A stretch of DNA of 64,000 nucleotides, taken from Hydrogenophaga sp. NFH-34. Its GTDB lineage: Bacteria; Pseudomonadota; Gammaproteobacteria; Burkholderiales; Burkholderiaceae_C. The position numbers and the translations under genes were made by a program. Below, piece after piece: positions 18,284 to 26,430 of this stretch. Below the pieces are notes generated by a model. It was not told the origin of the DNA. It saw nothing but the letters and a program-made list of their open reading frames with translations, and ran no database searches. Where the stretch lies: contig NZ_JACBGE010000025.1 of NCBI RefSeq assembly GCF_021401345.1, forward strand, positions 24,855-88,854. The letters run 5' to 3'. Each line of letters opens with the position of its first letter. Positions within the stretch are counted from its first letter, which is position 1.

Positions 18284-19711
18284 TCACGCCACCGGTATCA
18301 CGGCCGGCTGTGTGGCACCGCCCTCTGCACGCTGCGTGAAAGCCGGCACCAGCACCCGAAACACGCTACCCCGCCCGGCCTCCGAGGTCAACGCCAGCTG
18401 GTAGCCCATCATCGTGGCCAGCTTGGAAACGATGGTCAGGCCCAGACCCAGGCTGTCTTCGGTCCCCTGGTGCTGCGATACCCGGAAGAACTCCTGGAAG
18501 ATCGCCTGCTGGTGCTCCCGGGGAATGCCAACCCCCGTGTCCCACACCTCGAACATCCACACACCGCTGCGCCGGCGCAGCGCCATCAGCACGCCGCCCT
18601 GACGGGTGTGCTTGAGCGCGTTGGACAGCAGATTGCCCAGAATCCGGCGCAACACCACCGGATCGCCCCAGATCATCACCGGTGCGGCCCGCATGCGCAG
18701 CCGCAGCGACTTCGCCGCCGCCACAGGCTCGAACTGCAGGGCCAGGTCGGCAAACAGCCGCTGCACATCCACATGCTGCAGCTTCACCTTGTAATTGCCC
18801 GCATCGATGCGCGTCAGGTCGAACAGCGAATCGAACAGTTCATTGATTGCACGGGTGGACTGGAGAATGCGCGGGGAAATGTCCCGCGCCATTTCCGGCT
18901 CGGTGGCCAGCCAGTCGGCATACAGACTCAACGCGTGCACAGGCTGGCGCAGATCGTGCGCCGCCGACGCAAGAAAACGGTTTTTGGCGGTCACCGCACG
19001 CATCGATGCGCGCGTCTGCTGGGTCAGCGAGTCGATCAGCTCCTGGTTAGAGAACTGCAATTCCAGACTCGCCCGGTGCACCGCATGCAGGCGGCGCCCG
19101 CCCAGAATCAGCAGCAGCCAAAAAATCGCCAACAAGGTGCATTTGAGCGCCATGTCCTGCCAATCGACCATGCCGGGCGACAGCCAGATGGCGGAGCTGA
19201 TCAGTCCCAGCACGACCGATCCCATCAGCGCGTGGGTGTAGCGCCAGAAAATGGGCAGGTAGGCACTGAAGGACATCATCGATACCATGCCGTGCCCGAT
19301 CACGACGATGGCGCCGATGAACTGGGTTTCCGGCGAAGTTTGCGCATGGGTCAGACCAATCGGCAGCCCCCAGCCGATGCCCACCGCCACCCAGGTCCAT
19401 CCGAAACGGCGGATAAAGGTCTCCCGCATGGGGCCTTCCACGCTGTCGTAGCGCAGCCGATACAAACCGATGAGCCGATAGCGATAGGTCAACAACGCGC
19501 CCACCACGCCGCCCCAGCCCACCAGCACAGAGGTGGCCACTTCCCCGACCATCGCCCCGATCAGCACAGGCAGGGTCAACACGGCCGCGAGGAGCGAATG
19601 TAGCGTGCTGTCCATCAACACGCCAATCAGCTGCGAATCCACCCATCGATCCCTCACTTCGGCAGAGGCGGGCTGGTGCTGATGGGTAGCAGGTTGGGTG
19701 TCGACAAGCAT
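18284..19711 (-). CDS. Membrane sensor histidine kinase
   Basis: Inner-membrane sensor kinase of 475 aa. Residues about 35-215 hold five or six hydrophobic helices with short loops and no large periplasmic domain, so the signal is likely membrane-linked or small. A coiled-coil (about 220-245) precedes the H-box AAHDLRQPVHAL with phospho-acceptor His252. Next come the N box (LGNLLSNALKHT), G1 (DTGVGIP) and G2 (GLGLTIVSKL) of an HATPase. The H-box sequence is of the kind usual in hybrid kinases, but no receiver domain follows. The ATG at 19711 is chosen because further upstream the frame crosses tRNA-Ser. Convergent with a NarL-type regulator, its probable partner. Confidence 0.9.
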   Translation of the reverse strand: MLVDTQPATHQHQPASAEVRDRWVDSQLIGVLMDSTLHSLLAAVLTLPVLIGAMVGEVATSVLVGWGGVVGALLTYRYRLIGLYRLRYDSVEGPMRETFIRRFGWTWVAVGIGWGLPIGLTHAQTSPETQFIGAIVVIGHGMVSMMSFSAYLPIFWRYTHALMGSVVLGLISSAIWLSPGMVDWQDMALKCTLLAIFWLLLILGGRRLHAVHRASLELQFSNQELIDSLTQQTRASMRAVTAKNRFLASAAHDLRQPVHALSLYADWLATEPEMARDISPRILQSTRAINELFDSLFDLTRIDAGNYKVKLQHVDVQRLFADLALQFEPVAAAKSLRLRMRAAPVMIWGDPVVLRRILGNLLSNALKHTRQGGVLMALRRRSGVWMFEVWDTGVGIPREHQQAIFQEFFRVSQHQGTEDSLGLGLTIVSKLATMMGYQLALTSEAGRGSVFRVLVPAFTQRAEGGATQPAVIPVA

Positions 19712-19753
19712 GGCACAAGCAAAAGATGCCGCATTGTCGCATTCTGAAAATGC

Positions 19754-19765
19754 CTGACCGGTCAG
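19754..19765. promoter_or_regulatory. 12-bp perfect palindrome upstream of the histidine kinase gene
   Basis: CTGACCGGTCAG, 43 bp upstream of the kinase start and 21 bp before the extended -10 of tRNA-Ser. Its place in the divergent spacer suits an operator, but short GC palindromes also occur by chance. Confidence 0.25.
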
Positions 19766-19785
19766 CGAAAAGCCTCGCCCAGACC

Positions 19786-19794
19786 TGATAGAAT
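19786..19794 (+). promoter_or_regulatory. Extended -10 promoter for tRNA-Ser
   Basis: TGA-TAGAAT (TGn plus -10 at 19789-19794), 15 bp before the mature tRNA 5' end. No good -35 is seen, as is common for extended -10 promoters. Confidence 0.45.
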
Positions 19795-19809
19795 CGTGGG
19801 CTTCGACGC

Positions 19810-19901
19810 GGAGAGGTGGCAGAGTGGTCGAATGCACCGGATTCGAAATCCGGCGTACAGTTCATACTGTACCGAGGGTTCGAATCCCTCCTTCTCCGCC
19901 A
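19810..19901 (+). tRNA. tRNA-Ser (anticodon CGA)
   Basis: 92 nt including an encoded CCA. Acceptor GGAGAGG pairs with CTTCTCC (one G-U), discriminator G. The anticodon arm CCGGATTCGAAATCCGG holds CGA, reading UCG. The long variable arm (GTACAGTTCATACTGTAC) is diagnostic of a type II tRNA. The T arm carries GGTTCGAATCC. Confidence 0.97.
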
Positions 19902-19910
19902 AAACACCCC

Positions 19911-19938
19911 AAAAAAGCGGCCTTCGGGCCGCTTTTTT
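19911..19938 (+). terminator. Terminator after tRNA-Ser
   Basis: AAAAAAGCGGCC-TTCG-GGCCGCTTTTTT, a perfect 12-bp stem with a UUCG loop and flanking A and T runs, 9 nt after the tRNA CCA. Symmetric, so it could work in both directions. Confidence 0.93.
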
Positions 19939-20034
19939 CTTGGCTGATCTGCTGCCCTCTCGGATTCCCCGAGTGGCCGTCTTCTCCCACAGACAGGCAC
20001 CGCCTCAAAGCCCTTTTCTGGGGGAACTTGTGGT

Positions 20035-20061
20035 TTAGCACTCTTCTCCAAGGAGTGCTAA
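20035..20061 (+). promoter_or_regulatory. CIRCE operator (HrcA-binding site) upstream of rpoH
   Basis: Perfect inverted repeat TTAGCACTC-N9-GAGTGCTAA, identical in both arms to the CIRCE consensus bound by the heat-shock repressor HrcA. It ends 29 bp before the rpoH start codon. Its right arm overlaps an extended -10 element, so bound HrcA should block transcription directly. hrcA itself is not in the window. Confidence 0.93.
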
Positions 20062-20064
20062 CAT
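20056..20064 (+). promoter_or_regulatory. Putative extended -10 promoter of rpoH
   Basis: TGC-TAACAT inside and just past the right CIRCE arm. A weak TTAGCA at 20035-20040 lies 18 bp upstream of the -10. Transcription would begin near 20070, giving a leader of about 20 nt with the AGGAGG ribosome-binding site at 20076-20081. Confidence 0.5.
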
Positions 20065-20090
20065 TTGGGGCACCCAGGAGGATTTCATCC

Positions 20091-21047
20091 ATGTCCACAT
20101 CCCTCGCACCTGCCATCCCCACGACCACGTCGCTGGCCGTGGCGGGTTCTTGGTCGAACCGGTCACTGACGCTGCCGCCGCTGGGCAATCTGGATGCCTA
20201 CATTTCGGCGGTCAATCGAATGCCCCTGCTCTCCCAGGAAGAGGAGCAGGACGCTGCACGCCGTCTGCGCGATCACAACGACCTGGACGCCGCTGGCAAG
20301 TTGGTGATGTCGCACCTGCGCCTGGTGGTGTCCATCGCCCGCCAGTACCTGGGCTATGGCCTGCCCCATGGCGATCTGATCCAGGAAGGCAACGTCGGTC
20401 TGATGAAGGCCGTCAAGCGCTTCGACCCCGATCAGGGCGTGCGCCTGGTGAGTTATGCCATCCACTGGATCAAAGCTGAAATCCACGAATACATCCTGAA
20501 GAACTGGCGCATGGTGAAGGTGGCCACCACCAAGGCCCAGCGCAAGCTGTTCTTCAACCTGCGCAGCAAGAAGCAGGGTTTCCGCGCCGAAGCCGCCGAG
20601 GGGGACACCCACCGCGAAGCCCTCTCCGACCATGAAATCGACGTCGTGGCGCGCGACCTGCATGTCAAGCCGGAGGAAGTGCGCGAGATGGAGACCCGCA
20701 TGGCCGGGGGCGATGTGGTGCTCGATCCCGCACCGGCCGGCGATGGCGAAGAGGCCTTTGGCCCGATCGCCTATCTGGCCGACGGCACCCACGAGCCCAC
20801 CGCCATGATCGAAGCGGCTCAGCGTGACAGGCTGGCCACCGAAGGCATTGCCCGGGCCATGGGCGAGCTGGACGACCGCGCTCGCCGCATCGTGAGCGAA
20901 CGCTGGCTCAAGGTGAACGACGACGGCTCGGGCGGCATGACGCTGCACGAACTGGCGGCCGAATACGGCGTCAGTGCCGAGCGCATCCGCCAGATCGAGG
21001 TGGCGGCCATGAAGAAGATGCGCAAGGCGCTGGCGGCCTACGCCTGA
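20091..21047 (+). CDS. rpoH: RNA polymerase heat-shock sigma factor sigma-32 (RpoH)
   Basis: Sigma-70 family factor directing RNA polymerase to heat-shock promoters, 318 aa from the ATG at 20091 behind a strong AGGAGG. The frame is open further upstream through the tRNA and CIRCE and is not coding there. Region 2.2-2.4 reads GDLIQEGNVGLMKAVKRFDP to YAIHWIKAEIHEYIL. The RpoH-box QRKLFFNLR (near residue 142) separates it from other sigmas. Region 4.2 is LHELAAEYGVSAERIRQIEVAAMKKMR. The CIRCE operator over its promoter suggests repression by HrcA at normal temperature. A monocistronic unit, bounded by terminators on both sides. Confidence 0.97.
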   Translation: MSTSLAPAIPTTTSLAVAGSWSNRSLTLPPLGNLDAYISAVNRMPLLSQEEEQDAARRLRDHNDLDAAGKLVMSHLRLVVSIARQYLGYGLPHGDLIQEGNVGLMKAVKRFDPDQGVRLVSYAIHWIKAEIHEYILKNWRMVKVATTKAQRKLFFNLRSKKQGFRAEAAEGDTHREALSDHEIDVVARDLHVKPEEVREMETRMAGGDVVLDPAPAGDGEEAFGPIAYLADGTHEPTAMIEAAQRDRLATEGIARAMGELDDRARRIVSERWLKVNDDGSGGMTLHELAAEYGVSAERIRQIEVAAMKKMRKALAAYA

Positions 21048-21070
21048 GTCCGGCCACCCTCTCCGCAAAG

Positions 21071-21099
21071 AAAGGCCTGCCACCAAGCAGGCCTTTTTT
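21071..21099. terminator. Bidirectional terminator between rpoH and the metallophosphoesterase gene
   Basis: AAAGGCCTGC-CACCAA-GCAGGCCTTT with a T6 run on the plus strand and TTTCTTT on the minus strand. It can end both rpoH and the convergent leftward lysS unit. Confidence 0.88.
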
Positions 21100-21113
21100 G
21101 TGGACGATCGGCC

Positions 21114-22145
21114 TCAGGGCCTCAACTCCAGGAGATCGATGGTGGGGCGTACACCGAGACGGGCAGGCACCCCCACCAGCCCGACGCCCGGGGTCACCAA
21201 CAAACGCCCGGCCGGTGTGTCGTAGAGTCCATTCCAGCGGCCGCTGGCGCTGTTGGTGTGGCGCAGCCACCAGGGTGAAAAACCAGGTATCCAGAGCTGG
21301 CCACCGTGGGTGTGCCCCGCCATGGCCAGAAAAACGGCTCCGGGCGGCAGAAGATCTTGCGTATCGGGCTGGTGAAACAGCGCCAGGCGGGGTGGCCCCT
21401 CTGCGGTCATGGCCGCTGGCGCAGGCCACAACTGGCGAATGTCCTGGCGTGGCCGGCCACCCCACAGATCGCTCAAGCCCACGAGCTCCCAGCCGCGGAT
21501 CGTCACGCGCTCCCCATCGATCAGCCGTACGCCATGGGCACGCAGCGCCTCGCGCAGGGGCTCGGTCAGCGCCGGCCCTGGCGCGCCAGTGTCGTGGTTG
21601 CCCAGCACGCCATACACAGGGTGACGCAGCGCCGCCAAGGGCGCCAGCCCACCGCGCAGATCCAGCGGCGGTTCATGCACCCAGTCGCCGGCCACCAGCA
21701 CAGCGTCCACGTCCAAGGCATTGAGTCGGGCAACCAGGCGGCGCAGGTCGCCTTCGCGCACGAACAGGCCCCAGTGCAGATCGGCCACCAAGGCGAGCCG
21801 CAGCGGCGATGCACCAACAGGTGCACCAGACACCATGGTGGTGCGTTCGCGCAGCCACAGCGGCTCCACCAGCGAAGCCCAGAGCCCCATCAGCACAAAA
21901 CCAGCCCCCAAAGTGGGCACCAACCGGCGCCAGCCCGTGGTTTGGCAGACCCGCAAGACCAGCCACCCCAGCAGGAACGGTCCCGCGATGCGAGGCCCCC
22001 AGTACAGGCCCAGCATCACCAGATTGCGCAGATAGTGGCCCGGGGTGTGCCAGCGTCCACCGTAATCCCAGAGCGAGACGGCCAGGGTCAACACCATGGC
22101 CGCCCAGAACAGGCGGCGGCTCCAGACCAGGACCGGAGTGACCAC
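21114..22145 (-). CDS. Membrane-anchored metallophosphoesterase (YaeI-like)
   Basis: Calcineurin-type phosphoesterase of 343 aa. Residues 1-95 form about three membrane helices. The catalytic domain (about 112-343) has the ordered motifs ADLHWG (Asp/His near 121-123), AGDWVHE, LGNHDTG, and GHTHGGQ toward the end. These give the di-metal centre. Relatives such as E. coli YaeI have phosphodiesterase activity in vitro, and LpxG/LpxH-like members act on UDP-diacylglucosamine, but nothing here proves the substrate. It starts 14 bp after lysS, so it is co-transcribed with it. The ATG at 22145 gives a natural membrane-start N-terminus. Confidence 0.9.
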   Translation of the reverse strand: MVTPVLVWSRRLFWAAMVLTLAVSLWDYGGRWHTPGHYLRNLVMLGLYWGPRIAGPFLLGWLVLRVCQTTGWRRLVPTLGAGFVLMGLWASLVEPLWLRERTTMVSGAPVGASPLRLALVADLHWGLFVREGDLRRLVARLNALDVDAVLVAGDWVHEPPLDLRGGLAPLAALRHPVYGVLGNHDTGAPGPALTEPLREALRAHGVRLIDGERVTIRGWELVGLSDLWGGRPRQDIRQLWPAPAAMTAEGPPRLALFHQPDTQDLLPPGAVFLAMAGHTHGGQLWIPGFSPWWLRHTNSASGRWNGLYDTPAGRLLVTPGVGLVGVPARLGVRPTIDLLELRP

Positions 22146-22159
22146 GCGGCCGGGCGCGC

Positions 22160-23707
22160 TCAGGTGCGCCGCAACGCGGGGAAGAGGATCACGTCACGGA
22201 TGCTGGGGCTGTCGGTCAGCAGCATCATCAGGCGATCGATACCGATGCCACAGCCACCGGCCGGCGGCATGCCGTATTCGAGCGCGCGCACATAGTCGGC
22301 ATCGAAGAACATGGCCTCGTCATCGCCGGCATCTTTGTTGGCGACCTGGGCATGGAAGCGTGCGGCCTGGTCTTCGGCGTCGTTCAGCTCGGAGAAGGCG
22401 TTGCCGAACTCACGACCGGTGATGTAAAGCTCGAAGCGTTCGGTCACCTCGGGCCGGGCATCGTTGGCGCGTGCCAGCGGCGAAATCTCGGTCGGGTGGT
22501 CCATGATGAAGGTCGGGTTCCAGAGCTGCTCTTCGACCTTCTCTTCGAAATAGAGCACCTGCAGGCCGGCCACCGAGCGCGACGAGAGCTGGTGTTTGTC
22601 CTCGCTCAGGCCCAGCTTCTTGAGCTGCGCGATCAGCCAGACCGGATCGTCCACGCCGGCCTCACCTGCGTCGGTGTACTTGAGGATGGCTTCCCGGATC
22701 GTGAGGCGTTCGAACGGCGAGAACACGTCCACAGGGCGCCCCTGATAGCTCAACGGCGTATCACCGTGCACCTTCTGCACCACGTGGCGAATGAGTTGCT
22801 CGTTGAAGTCCATCAGATCGCGGTAGTTCCAGTAGGCCGCGTAGAACTCCATCATGGTGAACTCGGGGTTGTGGCGGACGCTGATCCCCTCGTTGCGGAA
22901 GTTGCGGTTGATCTCGAACACCCGCTCGAAGCCACCCACCAGCAGGCGCTTGAGATACAGCTCGGGCGCGATGCGCAGGAACATTTCCTGGTCGAGCGCA
23001 TTGTGGTGCGTGACAAAGGGCTTGGCGTTGGCACCGCCAGGAATCGGGTGCAGCATGGGCGTTTCGACTTCGAGGAAGCCGTGCGACACCATGAAATCGC
23101 GGATGCTCGACAGCGCCTGGCTGCGCGTGACGAAACGGCGCCGTGCGGCCTCGTCGGTCATCAGGTCCACGTAGCGCTGGCGGTACTTGATTTCCTGGTC
23201 CTGCACGCCGTGGAATTTGTCGGGCAGCGGACGCAGGCTCTTGGTCAGCAGGCGCACGCTGTCGGCGTGCACGGTCAGCTCGCCGGTGCGGGTGCGCATC
23301 AGTTTGCCTTCGGCCGCAACGATGTCCCCCAGATCCCAGTGCTTGAAGGCATCCAGAGCGGCTTCGCCGACACTGTCCTTGTTCAGGTAGATCTGGATGC
23401 GCCCACCGCTGGCACCGAGCGAGCCGTCCTGCAAGGTGGCAAAACAGGCCTTGCCCATCACGCGTTTGAGCATCATCCGCCCGGCAATCCGGGCGCGAAT
23501 CGGGCTGCTTTCCAGCGCCTCGGCGGTGGTGTCCCCGTGGAGCGCAAACAGCGTGGCGGCGTTGTCTGCCGGCTGGAAATCGTTGGGGAAGGCCACGCCC
23601 TCGCCACGCGCCTGCGCTTCACGCAGGCCCTTGAGTTTCTCCCGGCGTTCGGCGATGAGCTGGTTGTCGTCGGCAGCGGGCGTGGCAGGAGCGTGTTCGG
23701 TGGTCAT
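22160..23707 (-). CDS. lysS: Lysyl-tRNA synthetase (class II)
   Basis: Charges tRNA-Lys with lysine in the cytosol, 515 aa. The OB-fold anticodon-binding domain covers about 60-165 ([24 protein letters not shown]). Class II motif 1 includes [10 protein letters not shown], motif 2 [20 protein letters not shown], and motif 3 [26 protein letters not shown]. Start ATG at 23707 ([15 protein letters not shown]). An ATG 11 codons upstream lies inside a terminator hairpin, and no clear Shine-Dalgarno precedes either. First gene of a two-gene unit with a metallophosphoesterase. The promoter is not obvious, because a terminator lies directly upstream. Confidence 0.96.
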   Translation of the reverse strand: MTTEHAPATPAADDNQLIAERREKLKGLREAQARGEGVAFPNDFQPADNAATLFALHGDTTAEALESSPIRARIAGRMMLKRVMGKACFATLQDGSLGASGGRIQIYLNKDSVGEAALDAFKHWDLGDIVAAEGKLMRTRTGELTVHADSVRLLTKSLRPLPDKFHGVQDQEIKYRQRYVDLMTDEAARRRFVTRSQALSSIRDFMVSHGFLEVETPMLHPIPGGANAKPFVTHHNALDQEMFLRIAPELYLKRLLVGGFERVFEINRNFRNEGISVRHNPEFTMMEFYAAYWNYRDLMDFNEQLIRHVVQKVHGDTPLSYQGRPVDVFSPFERLTIREAILKYTDAGEAGVDDPVWLIAQLKKLGLSEDKHQLSSRSVAGLQVLYFEEKVEEQLWNPTFIMDHPTEISPLARANDARPEVTERFELYITGREFGNAFSELNDAEDQAARFHAQVANKDAGDDEAMFFDADYVRALEYGMPPAGGCGIGIDRLMMLLTDSPSIRDVILFPALRRT

Positions 23708-23718
23708 GGTGATGGGCA

Positions 23719-23756
23719 AGAAAAAAGCGGGCTGCGCCACCAGGGCGCAACCCGCT
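23719..23756 (-). terminator. Rho-independent terminator between livF and lysS
   Basis: On the minus strand a 13-bp stem (AGCGGGTTGCGCC with GGCGCAGCCCGCT, one G-U) and a 5-nt loop are followed by TTTTTTC. It lies about 42 nt past the livF stop and ends only 11 nt before the lysS start codon. It ends the liv operon and may double as an attenuator for lysS. Confidence 0.85.
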
Positions 23757-23797
23757 ATTGTAATTTTTCGCGAAGACGGTGCCTCGCGAAGGCCGTC

Positions 23798-24514
23798 TCA
23801 GTGGCCCAGATAAGCCTCGCGCACACGGGGATCGACCAGCAGATCCTTGCCCTGACCGGTCATGGTGATCTCGCCGGAGTCCATCACATAGCCACGATCC
23901 GCGATCTGCAGCGCGCGCTGGGCGTTCTGCTCGACCAGCACAATGGTCACCCCCTGCGCCGACACGTCGCGCACGACTTCGAAGATCTTGTCCACCATGA
24001 TCGGCGACAGCCCCATCGAAGGTTCGTCGAGCAGCAGCACCTTGGGCTGGCTCATGAGGGCGCGGGCCATGGCCAGCATCTGCTGCTCGCCCCCCGACAT
24101 CGTGCCCGCGAGCTGGTCCTTGCGCTCCTTCAGGCGCGGGAAGATACCGAACATGCGGTCGATATCCTGCTGGATACCGGCCTTGTCCGAGCGGATGTAG
24201 GCGCCCATCAGCAGGTTTTCGGTGATGGTCATGCGTGTGAAGACGCCGCGGCCCTCGGGCACCATCGCCAGCCCCTGTTTGACCAGGTCCCACGCGCCGC
24301 GCCCTTTGATGTTCTGGCCCAGGTACTCGATGCTGCCGCCTTCGATGCCCAGCGACCCGGTGATCGCTTTCATGGTGGTGGTCTTGCCGGCGCCGTTGGA
24401 GCCGATGAGGGAGATCAGCTCGCCCTCGCGCACCTCCATGTCGACGCCCTTGACGGCCTTGATGCCGCCATAGGAAACCTTCAGGCCACTGACTTTCAGG
24501 AGAGTGTTTGCCAT
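23798..24514 (-). CDS. livF: Branched-chain amino-acid type ABC transporter, ATP-binding protein LivF
   Basis: Cytoplasmic ATPase subunit, 238 aa, energising high-affinity import of branched-chain amino acids or a related substrate. Walker A GSNGAGKTT (about 38-46), Q-loop, signature MSGGEQQMLAMARAL, Walker B VLLLDEPSMGLSP, H-loop in TIVLVEQN. LivF subtype is indicated by the LKVSGLKVSYGGIKAVKGVDMEV opening and the short C-terminus ending REAYLGH. Last gene of the leftward livH-livM-livG-livF operon, 16 bp after livG. Confidence 0.95.
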   Translation of the reverse strand: MANTLLKVSGLKVSYGGIKAVKGVDMEVREGELISLIGSNGAGKTTTMKAITGSLGIEGGSIEYLGQNIKGRGAWDLVKQGLAMVPEGRGVFTRMTITENLLMGAYIRSDKAGIQQDIDRMFGIFPRLKERKDQLAGTMSGGEQQMLAMARALMSQPKVLLLDEPSMGLSPIMVDKIFEVVRDVSAQGVTIVLVEQNAQRALQIADRGYVMDSGEITMTGQGKDLLVDPRVREAYLGH

Positions 24515-24530
24515 GTTCTTGTGTCCTTGA

Positions 24531-25301
24531 TCAGTGTCCGCCCGTACCCAGATAGGCTTCGATCACCTTCGGGTCCTTCTGCACTTCGGCCGGGGTTCCC
24601 GACGACAGCTGCTTGCCGTAGTCGAGCACCGTGACACGGTCGCACAGCCCCATCACCAGCTTCACATCGTGCTCGATGAGCAGGATGGTGCGGTTGTCGT
24701 TGCGAATGCGGTCAATCAGCTCGCGCAACTGCACTTTTTCGGTCGCATTCATGCCGGCGGCCGGCTCATCCAGCGCGATGAGCTGCGGATCGGTGGCCAA
24801 CGCACGGGCAATTTCCAGGCGGCGCTGGTCACCGTAGCTGAGCGTGCGCGACTTGTACTCGGCAAACTTGGCAATGCCCACGTAGTCGAGCAGTTCCTTG
24901 GCCCGCGCGCGGATTTCAGCCTCTTCCTTCTTGAAACCGGGCGTGCGCAGCACAGCACCGATCAGGCCCGAGCGTGTGCGCACGTGCCGGCCGACCATCA
25001 CGTTTTCCAGCGCGGTCATCTCGGGAAACAGCCGGATGTTCTGGAACGTGCGGGCGATACCGGCTTTGGCCACCTCGTGCACGGCGGTCGGTGTATAGGG
25101 CTTGCCGGCCAGCTCGAAGCTGCCGCTGTCGGGCGTGTACAGCCCCGTCAGCACGTTGAAGAACGTGGTCTTGCCAGCGCCGTTGGGGCCGATCAGGCCA
25201 TAGACCTGGCCACGCTGGATTTCGATGCCCACACCGCTCAGGGCCTGCAAGCCCCCGAAGCGCTTGGACACATTGGCGACTTTGAGAATGGTTTCACTCA
25301 T
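24531..25301 (-). CDS. livG: Branched-chain amino-acid type ABC transporter, ATP-binding protein LivG
   Basis: Second ATPase subunit, 256 aa, partner of LivF at the membrane. Walker A GPNGAGKTT (about 38-46), the LivG-typical insertion ARTFQNIRLFPEMTALENVMVGRH, degenerate signature LSYGDQRRLEIARAL, Walker B LIALDEPAAGMN, and H-loop LLIEHDVKLVM. The C-terminal PAEVQKDPKVIEAYLG is the LivG tail. 13 bp after livM. Confidence 0.95.
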   Translation of the reverse strand: MSETILKVANVSKRFGGLQALSGVGIEIQRGQVYGLIGPNGAGKTTFFNVLTGLYTPDSGSFELAGKPYTPTAVHEVAKAGIARTFQNIRLFPEMTALENVMVGRHVRTRSGLIGAVLRTPGFKKEEAEIRARAKELLDYVGIAKFAEYKSRTLSYGDQRRLEIARALATDPQLIALDEPAAGMNATEKVQLRELIDRIRNDNRTILLIEHDVKLVMGLCDRVTVLDYGKQLSSGTPAEVQKDPKVIEAYLGTGGH

Positions 25302-25314
25302 GATGCATTGCCCC

Positions 25315-26412
25315 TTATTTCGCCAGCGACTTGCCGTGTTCGGGCGAAGGCCACAGGCCCTTGGGACGCAAGAGCATCACCACCACCATGGCCAGCGCGA
25401 TCAGCAACTGGCGCAGGATTTCCGGGCCGAGCCGGCCACCGGTCAGCTCGGTCAATGGGTGCGCCACATGGCGCAGCACTTCAGGCAGGCCAGCCAGCAT
25501 TAGGGCACCCAGGATCACGCCCGGAATGTGGCCGATGCCGCCGAGCACCACCATGGCGACCACCATGACGGATTCCATCAGCGAGAACGACTCCGGCGAA
25601 ACAAAGCGCTGGAACGAAGCAAACAAAACGCCCGACATACCGCCGAAAGTGGCGCCCATGCCGAAAGCCAGCAGCTTGAGGTTGCGGGTGTTCAACCCCA
25701 TGGCCTTGGCGGCGATTTCGTCCTCGCGCACGGCCATCCAGGCGCGGCCGATGCGCGAATCTTGCAGGCGGTAGGACAGCACCACCGCGAGCAGCACGAA
25801 GAACAGGAACAGGTAGTAGTACAGCGTCACCGGCTGGAAGGTGTAGCTCCAGTCTCCCAGGGACAGCGTGTGCCGCTGCCCCATGTTGAAGCCGAACACC
25901 GTGAGCGGATCAATCTGACTCAGTCCCTTGGGGCCGTTGGTGATGTTGATCGGACGGTCGAGGTTGAGCAGGAAGATTCGGATGATTTCACCGAATCCCA
26001 GCGTGATGATGGCCAGGTAGTCGCCCCGGAGTTTCAGGGTGGGCGCCCCCAGAATCATGCCGACCACCCCGGCCACGACTGCCGCGATGATCATCACGAG
26101 CCAGATGCTCAGGTGCAGACCCTCGGGAAACATGGCCTTGATGGCGGGGAAGGTGTCGGCCAGGTGCGGCGACGCCAGCAGACCGTAGAGGTAGGCGCCC
26201 ACCGCAAAAAAAGCGATATAGCCCAGATCCAGCAGGCCGGCATAACCGACCACGATGTTCAGGCCCAGCGCCAGCAGCACGTACAGCAGGGCGATGTCGA
26301 CGATGCGGGCCCAGGAGTTGCTGCCGGTGGCCTGCAGCAGCACGGGCACCGCAAGCAGCACGATGGCTGCAATGATGAAAGTGGCCAGCTTGGCGGGTTT
26401 GATGTTGCTCAT
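25315..26412 (-). CDS. livM: Branched-chain amino-acid type ABC transporter, permease LivM
   Basis: Inner-membrane permease, 365 aa with about nine to ten helices (BPD_transp_2 family). The family hallmark GYAGLLDLGYIAFFAVGAY is near residues 53-72. The EAA-like cytoplasmic loop falls around GRAWMAVREDEIAAKAMGLN (near 225-245). Larger than average LivM of the minimal type but within range. It forms the channel with LivH. 18 bp after livH. Confidence 0.94.
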   Translation of the reverse strand: MSNIKPAKLATFIIAAIVLLAVPVLLQATGSNSWARIVDIALLYVLLALGLNIVVGYAGLLDLGYIAFFAVGAYLYGLLASPHLADTFPAIKAMFPEGLHLSIWLVMIIAAVVAGVVGMILGAPTLKLRGDYLAIITLGFGEIIRIFLLNLDRPINITNGPKGLSQIDPLTVFGFNMGQRHTLSLGDWSYTFQPVTLYYYLFLFFVLLAVVLSYRLQDSRIGRAWMAVREDEIAAKAMGLNTRNLKLLAFGMGATFGGMSGVLFASFQRFVSPESFSLMESVMVVAMVVLGGIGHIPGVILGALMLAGLPEVLRHVAHPLTELTGGRLGPEILRQLLIALAMVVVMLLRPKGLWPSPEHGKSLAK

Positions 26413-26430
26413 GCGTTGTCTCCCGCGGTA

